From NCBI GenBank assembly GCA_947453155.1, contig CANGFE010000001.1, positions 1 through 64,000 of the forward strand: DNA of 64,000 nucleotides. The letters are read 5' to 3'. The position numbers were made by a program, and so were the translations under genes. Source of the DNA: Beijerinckiaceae bacterium. Lineage in GTDB: Bacteria; Pseudomonadota; Alphaproteobacteria; Rhizobiales; Beijerinckiaceae. Positions 49,740-58,563 of the stretch are shown here, in pieces. Under the pieces are notes generated by a model. That model had not been told where the DNA came from. It saw nothing but the letters and a program-made list of their open reading frames with translations, and searched no databases. Position 1 is the first letter of the stretch. Every line of letters begins with the position of its first letter.

Positions 49740-50930
49740 ATGATCAATGCCATCACACCCTCACGTGAATTGCGTGACACATGCGCCATTGTCGGCACTG
49801 CGACGAGTAAACTCGGCAAAGTTCCGGGCGTCTCCAGCCTCGATCTTCTGATGGATGCCATCCGTAACGCACTCGATGATGCCGGCTTAAAAGCCAGTGA
49901 CATCGACGGTGTCTTGTGTCGCGGACCGGATGAATCCTATTCGCACCATCAATTGCTGGCCGAGCGCCTCGGCATCAATGCACGCTTCTCCACCACGCTC
50001 ACCAATGGTGGCGCCAGCCAGATTATGTCTGTTGCGCTTGCCGTTATGGCGATCCGGTTTGGCTTGGCCAATACGATTGTCTGTGGCTTTGGCCGCGATA
50101 CTTGGTCGCGTACGCATGCGAGCGAAGAAGCGCGTGTGCGCAATGAGACGCGTCCCGAATCCATGCTCGCACGCGAGTTTGGTCCTGAATATGGCTATTT
50201 TGGTGCCACTGCTGCCCATGCCTTTGGCGCCACGCGCCACATGCATCTTTACGGCACGACACGTGATGACTTCGGTGAAATCGCTGTCGCCTTCCGCGAA
50301 CATGCGTTGCGCAATCCCGATGCTTCAATGAAGAAGCCACTAAGCATTGAAGATTATCATGCCGGCCGGCTGATCGTGGCGCCTTTCGGCATTTACGATT
50401 GCAGCTTGCGCTCAGATGCGGCGGGCGCTGTGATTGTGACCAGTGCCGCACGCGCCAAAGATTTGAAAAAGCCGCCCGTCATGATCAAGGGCTTTGGCTT
50501 CCAAAATAATACGCGCGGTTGGTTTGCCGATGACAATATGGTTGTCACAGCCGCCAAGCAGGCGGGTGAAGCCGCTTATGCCATGGCGGGCCTTGGCCCC
50601 AAAGATGTCGACACAGCGCAGATCTACGATTGCTTCACTTATATGGTGCTCACACAATTGGAAGATTACGGCTTCTGCAAAAAGGGCGAAGGCGGGGCTT
50701 TCGTTTCGTCAGGCGCCTTGCGCTTGGGTGGTGCTCTGCCGTGCAACACGTCCGGCGGTCAGCTGTCTGAAGCTCATTGCGAAGGCATGTTGCAGATCGT
50801 TGAGGGTGTGCGCCAATTGCGTCACCTCTATCCTGAAAATCGGCAGGTCAAAGATGCCGATATTGCACTGATTTCCGGTCACGGCGGCAATCAGGTCTGT
50901 CATTCCACTCTCATTCTGGGGCGCGCATGA
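49740..50930 (+). CDS. Thiolase-like protein (lipid-transfer/SCP-x type) lacking the nucleophilic cysteine
   Basis: The 396-residue protein has a thiolase fold: NGGASQIMSVALAVMAIRFG near residue 84, VDTAQIYDCFTYMVLTQLED near 295, NTSGGQLSEAH near 340, and a final HGG segment. The position of the acylated Cys reads Gly/Ala (NGGAS). This variant is known in Ltp2-like enzymes, where thiolase-fold proteins with a DUF35 partner catalyse retro-aldol cleavage of a CoA thioester. The stop overlaps the ATG of the DUF35 gene, which supports a complex. Thiolytic activity is therefore doubtful. Confidence 0.88.
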   Translation: MINAITPSRELRDTCAIVGTATSKLGKVPGVSSLDLLMDAIRNALDDAGLKASDIDGVLCRGPDESYSHHQLLAERLGINARFSTTLTNGGASQIMSVALAVMAIRFGLANTIVCGFGRDTWSRTHASEEARVRNETRPESMLAREFGPEYGYFGATAAHAFGATRHMHLYGTTRDDFGEIAVAFREHALRNPDASMKKPLSIEDYHAGRLIVAPFGIYDCSLRSDAAGAVIVTSAARAKDLKKPPVMIKGFGFQNNTRGWFADDNMVVTAAKQAGEAAYAMAGLGPKDVDTAQIYDCFTYMVLTQLEDYGFCKKGEGGAFVSSGALRLGGALPCNTSGGQLSEAHCEGMLQIVEGVRQLRHLYPENRQVKDADIALISGHGGNQVCHSTLILGRA

Positions 50931-51340
50931 TGAGCGATCTTGTTCCAAAACCAAAGCCCCGCCCTGCTCCGGAATCCTTGCCTTATTGGCAAGCGGCGCG
51001 CGAACATCGTTTGGCTTTGCCCAAATGCGAGGATTGCCAGAAATTCTGGTTTCCGCCGTCGCGCACCTGTCCGCATTGTTTGTCGACGAAATTTTCGTTC
51101 GAGAATGTCTCAGGCAAAGGAAAGATCTTTTCCTTCGTCACATTCCACCGTGTCTATCGCCCGGCCTTCGCCAATGATGTGCCCTATGTCGTTGCGCTGA
51201 TCGAGCTCGATGAAGGTCCACGCCTGTTGAGCAATATTATGGGTGTTACTCATGATCAGGTGAAATGCGAGATGCGTGTCGAAGTTGTCTTTGATGATTA
51301 TGACGAAGATATTTCGATCCCGAAATTCAAACTCGTCTAA
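50927..51340 (+). CDS. DUF35 OB-fold zinc-ribbon protein, partner of the thiolase-like protein
   Basis: The 137-residue protein has the DUF35 order: an N-terminal helix, a zinc ribbon with two CxxC pairs (CEDC near residue 37 and CPHC near 50), and a C-terminal OB-fold (SFVTFHRVY to EVVFDDYDED). Such proteins bind the CoA part of a substrate and form complexes with thiolase-fold enzymes. The four-base overlap with the upstream gene and the order match the Ltp2-type pairs. Its 3' end overlaps the convergent plsC-like gene by four bases. Confidence 0.9.
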   Translation: MMSDLVPKPKPRPAPESLPYWQAAREHRLALPKCEDCQKFWFPPSRTCPHCLSTKFSFENVSGKGKIFSFVTFHRVYRPAFANDVPYVVALIELDEGPRLLSNIMGVTHDQVKCEMRVEVVFDDYDEDISIPKFKLV

Positions 51341-52056
51341 CCAATCTGGTTCAAGGCCGTTTGAACATGCTGTTCAGCGGCCTTGATAGCCTCCTGCGGT
51401 TTTTGTCCCGCGGGAATAGAGGGTAAAATGGCGACGCGGATCACGCCGGCGCGCTTGGTTTGATTGCCCGGGAGCCAGAACCGACCTGAATTCATGGCGA
51501 CCGGCAGCAAAGGCGCGTTGAGTTTGCTGTAGAGCAATTCAACGCCACGTTTGAACTCAACATTTGCATCTGGCGCCTGGCGTGTACCTTCTGGAAAAAT
51601 CAGAACACTGCGTCCATGCTCCAAAGCGCGCTGCCCCTCATCCACCATTTGGCGCAGCGCCTTGGTCCCTGCATCGCGATCAATCGGGATCATCGGAGAG
51701 CGTTTCAAGTAAGCGCCGAAAACCGGAATTTTTAAGAGCTCGATCTTCGTAATGATCGCCACTTCGGGAAAGAAGAGCAGATAGGTGATGGTCTCCCACG
51801 CGGACTGGTGGTTCGACACAATGAGGCACGGCTCGGCCGGAAGATTTTCCAAACCATCAATATGATGCGTGATGCCAACGACCCATTTGAGCAAGCTGAT
51901 GACACCGCGCGCCCAAACACGCGTGCATGCGCGCACCATTTTTGGGCGCGACCCAAGTGCTATGACGACAATGAGGACGAGGCCAAAGATAGCCGTCCAA
52001 AGCGTCCAAAGGCCGGCAAATAAGTATGAGCGAATCTTCTGCATGGCACCCAACAT
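51337..52056 (-). CDS. plsC: 1-acyl-glycerol-3-phosphate acyltransferase (PlsC family)
   Basis: Acylates lysophosphatidic acid to phosphatidic acid. The 239-residue product starts MLGAMQKIRSY; a longer frame (to 52218) adds 54 residues without hydrophobic character, and MQKIRSY at 52044 is an alternative. A membrane helix (about 12-37) is followed by NHQSAWET near residue 84 (the NHx4D box with Glu in place of Asp), and FPEGTR near 158. It is convergent with the DUF35 gene and divergent from the GT39 gene. Confidence 0.9.
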   Translation of the reverse strand: MLGAMQKIRSYLFAGLWTLWTAIFGLVLIVVIALGSRPKMVRACTRVWARGVISLLKWVVGITHHIDGLENLPAEPCLIVSNHQSAWETITYLLFFPEVAIITKIELLKIPVFGAYLKRSPMIPIDRDAGTKALRQMVDEGQRALEHGRSVLIFPEGTRQAPDANVEFKRGVELLYSKLNAPLLPVAMNSGRFWLPGNQTKRAGVIRVAILPSIPAGQKPQEAIKAAEQHVQTALNQIG

Positions 52057-52208
52057 GAGGATGAGCCTTTTAAATCCCACGCTCGTTAACTTCCTCTTAA
52101 GCTTCGCAGTCCGGCTTACCGCCGCGTGAAAATGCGTGACGCGGGAAGAGTTTTCGAGCAAACTAATTTTTGGGGTTGGGATGTTCGTGTCTTGAGAGGG
52201 CAGGATTT

Positions 52209-53756
52209 TTGTCGCCATTCCTCAAAAAAACAACCCGTCTTTGGCTGACGCCCCCACTAATCTTTACACTTCTTGTCCTAACAGCAGCGCTTGCGCGATT
52301 GTGGCCTCTTCATGTGCATGCCCTGTGGTTCGACGAAGTGTTCTCGATTTATTACGTCCAAAAAGGCTTTGGCGCCATTTGGGGCGCGGATTGGCTCCTA
52401 GAGCCGACGCCACCTTTATATTACAGCCTGCTCGCGCTTTGGACGACAGCGTTCGGACAAGCTGAACCTGTTCTGCGCTTTCTTTCACTTGTCACCTCAA
52501 GCATTGCAGCAGGTTTCATCTATTTATCCGGACGCCGCTTGGCTGGCGAAGGTGCGGGCATACTCGCAGCTCTCCTGTGGTCGTCTCTGCCGCTATCAAT
52601 TGATTACGGGCTGGAGATCCGCGCCTATGCGCTCGTGTTTCTCGAAATATCCGTGCTCACCTATTTATTCATTTGTTTTATTCAAGACGCCCTATTGCAA
52701 GATAAGAAACTGCCCGCCCTCAGGGCCAAAATCGCAGCGTTCTTTTCGACTGGACTTATTCTGAGCTACACGCATGTCACAGGCATCTTAGCTTTTGCCT
52801 CTTATTGCAGCATTGGACTGGCCGTCCTTTGGATCAATCGCCGCGATTTATTGGCCCCGTTTTGCATCGGCGGCTTCGCCTATTGTTTAGCCCTGACCCC
52901 ACAGATCTACGCCAGTGCGCAGGTGATGACAGGCAATGCGCCAACACTTGCTTGGCTCGTCACACCGGGGGTGATGGATGTTATCGCGCTGATGCGGGCG
53001 TTGATGGTTGGCAACATGCCATGGGGCGATCACTCAGCTCGGCTCATTTTGGCGATCTGGTTTTGCGCCGGCGTGCTTGGCCTATCACGTCTGCGCCGTA
53101 AGGATGGTGTGCTGGTTGCAACAACTCTGGGTGTATCATTTCTCGGTCTGATTATCTTTGTTGCCTTTTCACGCTTTCAGGCTGTCCTGCTGAACCGGAC
53201 GACCCTCTGGATGATGATCCCTGCGCTTCTCTTTCTCAGCATGGGTCTTGCACGTTTTCCGCGCCTACCCTTCGCTCTCCTTTCGATTGTCTTGCTGAGC
53301 GCAAATGCAGTGGCATCGAAAACGAGTCTCGACATCAGGGCTGATCAACGCGGGGATTGGCGGGGAATTCAGGAAGTCGTCGAACATTCTGACCCGAATA
53401 TTCTGATCGTGACCGTCGATGGCGAATTGGCTTGCGAATTCCATTACGTCGCGCCTGCGCTTTACGCACAACTCCGGCTTGCGGATCTTCAAGGCAAAGC
53501 TCACTTCCAACGGACACAACGCGTCGATCTTTTCTGTAATCAACCGCCGATGATTGAAATAGATAAAATGCGTGACGCCCTCACATCAGGTCATGACGTC
53601 TGGATCATCGGTCGTATGCCCTATTATGAAAATGGGGCGCGTATGCGGCAGGATGTCGAGCAAATGAGGGACGTTCTCACAAAGGAATTTGTCGTGAAAA
53701 AGCGTATTGAGAATTACGCGTTCATCGCGCTCCTTTTTGGAAGCCGCGGCCGTTGA
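52209..53756 (+). CDS. Membrane glycosyltransferase of the GT39/ArnT type
   Basis: The 515-residue protein has about ten to twelve membrane helices and the acidic DE motif in ALWFDEVFSIYYV after the first helix, the catalytic signature of polyprenol-phosphate-sugar glycosyltransferases of family 39/ArnT. A Leu/Pro-rich pattern and a soluble C-terminal part (from about 385) follow. Such enzymes move a sugar to lipid A, glycans or proteins; the acceptor is unknown. The start is uncertain: TTG 52209 has the best ribosome site (GAGAGGGCAGGA), while the frame is open to 52170. Confidence 0.85.
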   Translation: MSPFLKKTTRLWLTPPLIFTLLVLTAALARLWPLHVHALWFDEVFSIYYVQKGFGAIWGADWLLEPTPPLYYSLLALWTTAFGQAEPVLRFLSLVTSSIAAGFIYLSGRRLAGEGAGILAALLWSSLPLSIDYGLEIRAYALVFLEISVLTYLFICFIQDALLQDKKLPALRAKIAAFFSTGLILSYTHVTGILAFASYCSIGLAVLWINRRDLLAPFCIGGFAYCLALTPQIYASAQVMTGNAPTLAWLVTPGVMDVIALMRALMVGNMPWGDHSARLILAIWFCAGVLGLSRLRRKDGVLVATTLGVSFLGLIIFVAFSRFQAVLLNRTTLWMMIPALLFLSMGLARFPRLPFALLSIVLLSANAVASKTSLDIRADQRGDWRGIQEVVEHSDPNILIVTVDGELACEFHYVAPALYAQLRLADLQGKAHFQRTQRVDLFCNQPPMIEIDKMRDALTSGHDVWIIGRMPYYENGARMRQDVEQMRDVLTKEFVVKKRIENYAFIALLFGSRGR

Positions 53757-53759
53757 TCT

Positions 53760-55127
53760 TTATCTGGTAGAAAACGCTGGCCGATCAGACCCCAATGGGC
53801 CCGCCAAACGCGAGAATTCAAAGGCAAGATCGCCAACCCTGAGCGGCGGTTTCAAACGCCGGGCTGGCCCCCAATGTGTGTGTTCAACCACCTCCTGCAA
53901 ATCGGCGGTGCTTTCGGCCGCAAGCGGCCCCTGCGCTTGGCTAGAAAGGCTAGCTACTTCAGCCGCCGTCCGCGCCAGTGAGAAGCGAATGGTCGAACCC
54001 GTCCCATTCTGGGCTTCGCATAAAGCGCGCAGCACAGCAGCGGCCATCATGTGGCCTGTGCCGTAATCCAAAGCTTGAACTGGCAATTGTTGAGGTGAAC
54101 TCGCCTTTGCGTAACGCATCTCTTCCTTAGCAAGGCCGGTGCTCATTTGCACGACCGTGTCAAAGCCACGACGTTTGGCCCATGGACCTGTCCATCCGTA
54201 GGCATTCAATGCGACGTCGATGAGATTAGAATTGATTTTTAGGCGAGCGCTTTCTCCAAAACCAAGCTTCTCTAGAGCATCGCCACGATAGCCGTGCACG
54301 ATGACGTCCGCTTCAGCGATAAGCTGCGTGAATATGCGACGATCTTCTGTATTGGTGAGATCAAGCCGCGCTCGGCTTTTGCCGGGTGTTACTTCCGGCA
54401 ACACAGCCGGCTCATCCCAATCAGGTGGATCGATGCGCAAGACATCTGCGCCATAGGCTGCCAAGAAACGTGTCGCAATCGGTCCAGCCAGAATGCGCGT
54501 CAGGTCTAATACGCGCAACCCTTCTAGCGGCCGATCTGGACGACCAAAGCTGCGCAAGCGACGGGCAGACGTTGTTTCCCAATGGATGAAAGGCTCACGC
54601 CCAACAGCTTGGCCCTGCGGTTGCGTGGACCATTCATCCGCGCTCAGCATTTTCGCGGCAACGCCCCCCTCTGCGACAATTGCTTCTTGCAATGTCTCCG
54701 CATCCCACGAGCGGACAGCGTTAGCGACAGAATGAGAATTTTCATGACAGGCTAGAACACGCAGACAAGCCGCGCGATGATGCGCGGCATTGGTATGGAG
54801 GCGAATAAAGCCATCTTTGGTTTGGTAGTTTCCCGCAATCGGGTCCCATTGTGGGGGCAGTGACCAGCCGGTGGGTCTGATCGATTTGGCAAACCAAAAC
54901 GACGACAAGCGACGATCAACGATCACGCCAGCTTTAGCCCCGCCGCGCCGCTCAACAAATTCGGCTAGTGCGATCCCGGCGGATGCGATAGAGGCCGCAG
55001 CAAAATCCGTCACCGCAAAAACAGATGGAATCGCTCCCTGCCCCGTTTCTTGAACCTGGCCTAAAAGCTCGTCTGACCCGCGCAGAGCAGACCAGATTTT
55101 TCCAAGAATGGTGTGTGTCTGCGACAA
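53760..55127 (-). CDS. Class III CoA-transferase-like protein with two tandem halves
   Basis: The 455-residue protein has a C-terminal CaiB/BaiF domain from about residue 197 (GLRVLDLTRILAGPIATRFLAAYGADVLRI). The N-terminal half (1-190) resembles the latter part of such an enzyme (DPIAGNYQTKDGFIRLHTNAAHHRAACLRVL), so the chain appears permuted or duplicated compared with the usual 380-400 residues. Its TTG start (55127) lies 3 bases after matB, so it ends the dctPQM-matB operon. A role in CoA transfer to malonate or a related acid is inference from the neighbours. The start codon is uncertain. Confidence 0.78.
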   Translation of the reverse strand: MSQTHTILGKIWSALRGSDELLGQVQETGQGAIPSVFAVTDFAAASIASAGIALAEFVERRGGAKAGVIVDRRLSSFWFAKSIRPTGWSLPPQWDPIAGNYQTKDGFIRLHTNAAHHRAACLRVLACHENSHSVANAVRSWDAETLQEAIVAEGGVAAKMLSADEWSTQPQGQAVGREPFIHWETTSARRLRSFGRPDRPLEGLRVLDLTRILAGPIATRFLAAYGADVLRIDPPDWDEPAVLPEVTPGKSRARLDLTNTEDRRIFTQLIAEADVIVHGYRGDALEKLGFGESARLKINSNLIDVALNAYGWTGPWAKRRGFDTVVQMSTGLAKEEMRYAKASSPQQLPVQALDYGTGHMMAAAVLRALCEAQNGTGSTIRFSLARTAAEVASLSSQAQGPLAAESTADLQEVVEHTHWGPARRLKPPLRVGDLAFEFSRLAGPLGSDRPAFSTR

Positions 55128-55130
55128 GCG

Positions 55131-56642
55131 TCAGCCCGTATAAAGATTCGCATATTGATCGCGCAGAACATTTTTTTGGACTTTGCCCATCGTATTGCGC
55201 GGCAGATCATCCAAGAAAATGATTTTCTTGGGCTGTTTAAATTTGGCCAAACGATCTTGCAGCGCATTGATGATCGCTTTTTCATCGATCTGGTCGGGCT
55301 TGGTACGCACAACAACAGCGGTCACGCCTTCGCCAAAGTCGGGATGAGGGACACCAATGACAGCGCTTTCAAAGACGCCCGGCATGGCATCGATCTCGGA
55401 CTCGATTTCCTTCGGATAGACATTAAAGCCACCCGTAATGATCAAATCTTTGCCGCGTCCGACAATATGCACATACCCACGCGCATCAATTTTTCCCAGA
55501 TCCCCGGTGATAAAAAACCCATCCGGCTTGAATTCGGCCTCGGTCTTTTCGGGCATGCGCCAATAGCCCTTAAAGACATTTGGCCCCTTCACTTCGATCA
55601 TGCCGATTTCATCGGCCGCCAAAAGCTTGCCGCTCTCGGGATCAGCGATCCGCACTGACACACCCGGCAAAGGGTACCCGACCGCACCCGGCACCCGATC
55701 CCCATCATAAGGATTTGACGTATTCATATTGGTTTCCGTCATGCCATAGCGTTCAAGAATCGCATGCCCCGTCTTGGCGCTCCATTCGCGATGCGTATCG
55801 GCCAACAGCGGTGCTGAGCCAGACACGAAAAGACGCATGTTCTTGACGTTCTCTTTGTTCAGTTTGGGATGCTGCAACAGACGGACATAGAATGTTGGCA
55901 CGCCCATCAAACAAGTCGCGCGTACCATAAGCTCCATGATTTTTTCCGGATCGAACTTCGGTAAAAAGATCATCGATGCGCCGGAGAAAAACGTCACATT
56001 CGAGGCAACGAAAAGACCATGCGTGTGATAGATCGGCAAAGCATGGATCAACACATCTTTCGAGCTGAAGCGCCAATATTCAACTAGCGTTGTGGCATTG
56101 GAATGAAGATTGTCATGGGTGAGCATCGCGCCCTTGGAACGACCCGTCGTCCCTGATGTGTAAAGAATGGCCGCGAGATCATCGCCTTGACGCGCAACTG
56201 TGTTGAACTCAGGCGATTGCTCAGCTGCGGCGGAGACAAGACTTCCTTTGCCGACCGGATCAATTGTGAGGACCTTTGCGCCCACTTTGGCGGCAAGTTG
56301 CTGAATGCCCGGTTCCGACGCTGGGTCGCAGACAATCAGGCTTGGTTCGGAGTCACTTATGAAATAATCGAGCTCAGCCAACGTATAGGCTGTATTGAGC
56401 GGCAAATAGACAGCCCCGGCGCGGACAGTTGCCAAATAGAGGACAAGAGCCGGAACGGATTTTTCGACCTGCGCTGCGACGCGATCACCAGACTTCACAC
56501 CTTGCGCTACAAGCACATGCGCAATCTGCGCCGAAAGCGCGAAAAGATCGCCGTAGGAATAAATCGTTCCGTCGATATTTTCGATGGCCCGAGCGGCCAA
56601 GTTCGGCGTGTTACGGGACAGGCGGTCGAACAGGTTGCTCAT
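55131..56642 (-). CDS. matB: Malonyl-CoA synthetase (MatB type)
   Basis: ATP-dependent ligase that makes malonyl-CoA from malonate. The 503-residue product starts MSNLFDRLSRNTPN, 11 bases after dctM; a longer frame overlaps dctM. The adenylate-forming motifs are complete: YTSGTTGRSKGA near residue 162, the hinge YGMTETNM near 298, GDLGKIDARGYVHIVGRGKDLI near 388, and the catalytic Lys in PRNTMGKVQK near 490. The Thr/Asn-Met pattern after the hinge fits MatB rather than long-chain ligases. With dctPQM upstream it suggests malonate uptake and activation. No decarboxylase gene is in the window. Confidence 0.88.
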   Translation of the reverse strand: MSNLFDRLSRNTPNLAARAIENIDGTIYSYGDLFALSAQIAHVLVAQGVKSGDRVAAQVEKSVPALVLYLATVRAGAVYLPLNTAYTLAELDYFISDSEPSLIVCDPASEPGIQQLAAKVGAKVLTIDPVGKGSLVSAAAEQSPEFNTVARQGDDLAAILYTSGTTGRSKGAMLTHDNLHSNATTLVEYWRFSSKDVLIHALPIYHTHGLFVASNVTFFSGASMIFLPKFDPEKIMELMVRATCLMGVPTFYVRLLQHPKLNKENVKNMRLFVSGSAPLLADTHREWSAKTGHAILERYGMTETNMNTSNPYDGDRVPGAVGYPLPGVSVRIADPESGKLLAADEIGMIEVKGPNVFKGYWRMPEKTEAEFKPDGFFITGDLGKIDARGYVHIVGRGKDLIITGGFNVYPKEIESEIDAMPGVFESAVIGVPHPDFGEGVTAVVVRTKPDQIDEKAIINALQDRLAKFKQPKKIIFLDDLPRNTMGKVQKNVLRDQYANLYTG

Positions 56643-56653
56643 CAGAAAAGCCT

Positions 56654-58012
56654 TCAGCGGCTGGTGGCCGGCCCCATGACGAGATCCGGCAAAGAGGTCG
56701 AGATAGACGGAAAGAGACACAATACGATCACAGCGCCGATCATCAGGACGACAAAGGGCAATGTTCCGTAAATGACCTCCTTCAGAGGGATATCAGGCGC
56801 AATATTGCGAATGACGAAAATATTCAATCCCACAGGGGGGTGGATCAGCCCCAATTCCATGACAATCGTCATCACCACACCAAACCAGATCAGATCAAAT
56901 CCTGCCGCCTTGATGGGGGGCAGGATGATCGGCGCAGTCATCAGGATGATCGAGACCGGGGGCAGGAAGAAGCCGAGAACCACAACCAAGAGGAGAATGG
57001 TGGCCAGCAAGAACCACTTGTCCAAATTCAGCGCGACAATGGCCTGGGCTGCGCCTTGGGAGATATGCAGATAGCTCATGACGTAGGAATAAAGCAGCGA
57101 CATGCCGATGATCATCATCAGCATCGTGGATTCCCGCAAAGTCGACGACAAAATGGGTTCGAGGTCGGCTGGCCGCCACACGCTATAAATGATTGCGATC
57201 AGGGCGAGAGCCAACAGTCCGCCAAGTCCCGCAGTCTCGGATGGCGTGGCATAGCCGCCATAGAGCGCAAACATGACACCCGTCAGCAAAGCCACAAACG
57301 GAATGACGCGGGGCAAGGAGCTGATCTTCTCAGCCATCGTATATTGATGCTTCTCGAGAATATTATGGGCGGTGCCTGAGCGCTCATATTCGGCACGTGC
57401 GGCGCGATATTCCTGCTGGAAGCGAACAACCGCATAGGCCGCAAAAAGCAAAACCAAGAAGATCCCTGGACCAATCCCAGCCAGAAAGAGCCGCCCGAGG
57501 GATTGCTCGGCTGCCACGGCATAAAGGATCATGGTGATCGAGGGGGGCAGCAAAATGCCAAGCGTCCCACCAGCAGCAATGAGACCTGCTGCAAAGCCAC
57601 CTGAATAGCCGCGCTTGCGCATCTCCGGGATGCCAGCGGAACCAATCGCTGAACAAGTGGCCGGAGATGACCCCGCCATGGCCGCGAACAGAGCACAAGC
57701 AAAGACATTCGCAATGCCAAGTCCGCCCGGAACGCGATGCATCCAGGCGTGAAGCGCGGAATAAAGGTCTTGCCCTGCCCGCGATTTGCCAATCGCCGCG
57801 CCTTTCAAAATGAAAAGCGGGATCGACAGCAGGGTGATGGAGGCCATTTCCTCAAACACATTCTGCGTCACCGTATCAAGCGAGGCGGCCGGCATAAAAA
57901 AATACATAGAAACGATAGCGACAGCACCAAGCGCAAAAGCGATGGGCATTCCGGCGAACATGGCAAAGAGTGTCGCGCCACCATAAAGGAGGCCAACTGT
58001 CAAAGTCGTCAC
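56654..58012 (-). CDS. dctM: TRAP transporter large permease DctM
   Basis: Large membrane subunit of a tripartite ATP-independent periplasmic transporter, driven by a sodium or proton gradient. The 452-residue protein has about twelve hydrophobic helices and the DctM signatures GSSPATCSAIGSAGIPEMRKRGY near residue 110 and ELGLIHPPVGLNIFVIRN near 385. Its start overlaps dctQ by four bases. The operon order dctP-dctQ-dctM-matB suggests a dicarboxylate such as malonate as substrate. Confidence 0.93.
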   Translation of the reverse strand: MTTLTVGLLYGGATLFAMFAGMPIAFALGAVAIVSMYFFMPAASLDTVTQNVFEEMASITLLSIPLFILKGAAIGKSRAGQDLYSALHAWMHRVPGGLGIANVFACALFAAMAGSSPATCSAIGSAGIPEMRKRGYSGGFAAGLIAAGGTLGILLPPSITMILYAVAAEQSLGRLFLAGIGPGIFLVLLFAAYAVVRFQQEYRAARAEYERSGTAHNILEKHQYTMAEKISSLPRVIPFVALLTGVMFALYGGYATPSETAGLGGLLALALIAIIYSVWRPADLEPILSSTLRESTMLMMIIGMSLLYSYVMSYLHISQGAAQAIVALNLDKWFLLATILLLVVVLGFFLPPVSIILMTAPIILPPIKAAGFDLIWFGVVMTIVMELGLIHPPVGLNIFVIRNIAPDIPLKEVIYGTLPFVVLMIGAVIVLCLFPSISTSLPDLVMGPATSR

Positions 58013-58563
58013 GAGCGCTGCCCTTTATGTAGCCCGACTGCAATCTGAAGTGCGATTTGAATGCAGAGAAGTGTCATGCCAGCGGCCATGACCGAATAGG
58101 GAATCCAAAGCGGTGGCGCCCAGGTTGAGGATGTCACCTGCCCGTCTTCCCAAGCCTCATGAAACAAGGTCCATGATTTCCAAGAGAAGAATGCGCAAAA
58201 GGCAAGGCTTGCGACGTCGACAAGCAACACACGCACCCGATTAGCTGCGGGCGAGAGAAACCCTACAAGCGCATCAATGCCAACATGCCCACGTTTAGAT
58301 TGCACATGGGCAGCGGTCAAAAAGGTCGCGCCCACCAGCAGAAAAACCGAAGCCTCATCCTGCCAATAGGTCGGCGCTTTGAAATAATATCGCACGACAA
58401 CGCTATAGCTGAGGATCAAGCTGGCCGCGATCAAAGCTACTGAAGCGAGGACCATGATGATTTTGTTCACGACGCCCAACGCACTTTCGGCGGCCCCAAC
58501 AGGACCGCCGATCTTGCCCGCTTGTGGAGCAGCGCCCGGTAATTCAAAACCATGCGCGCTCAT
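58009..58563 (-). CDS. dctQ: TRAP transporter small permease DctQ
   Basis: The 184-residue protein has four membrane helices (about 35-58, 68-90, 108-130, 150-172) and the family AHVQSKRGHVGIDALVG-like segment near residue 85. An N-terminal polar extension of about 30 residues precedes the first helix. It overlaps dctP upstream and dctM downstream by four bases each, so all three subunits are translationally coupled. Confidence 0.9.
   Translation of the reverse strand: MSAHGFELPGAAPQAGKIGGPVGAAESALGVVNKIIMVLASVALIAASLILSYSVVVRYYFKAPTYWQDEASVFLLVGATFLTAAHVQSKRGHVGIDALVGFLSPAANRVRVLLVDVASLAFCAFFSWKSWTLFHEAWEDGQVTSSTWAPPLWIPYSVMAAGMTLLCIQIALQIAVGLHKGQRS

Noticed and set aside
42654-51340. Horizontal transfer of the catabolic region by a mobile element
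   Set aside because: No transposase, integrase, direct repeats or attachment site was found, and no clear shift in base composition is visible by eye.
56429-57379. Plus-strand open frame of 316 codons opposite dctM and matB
   Set aside because: The product is Asp/Gln/His-rich low-complexity sequence, as expected for the reverse of a membrane protein gene.
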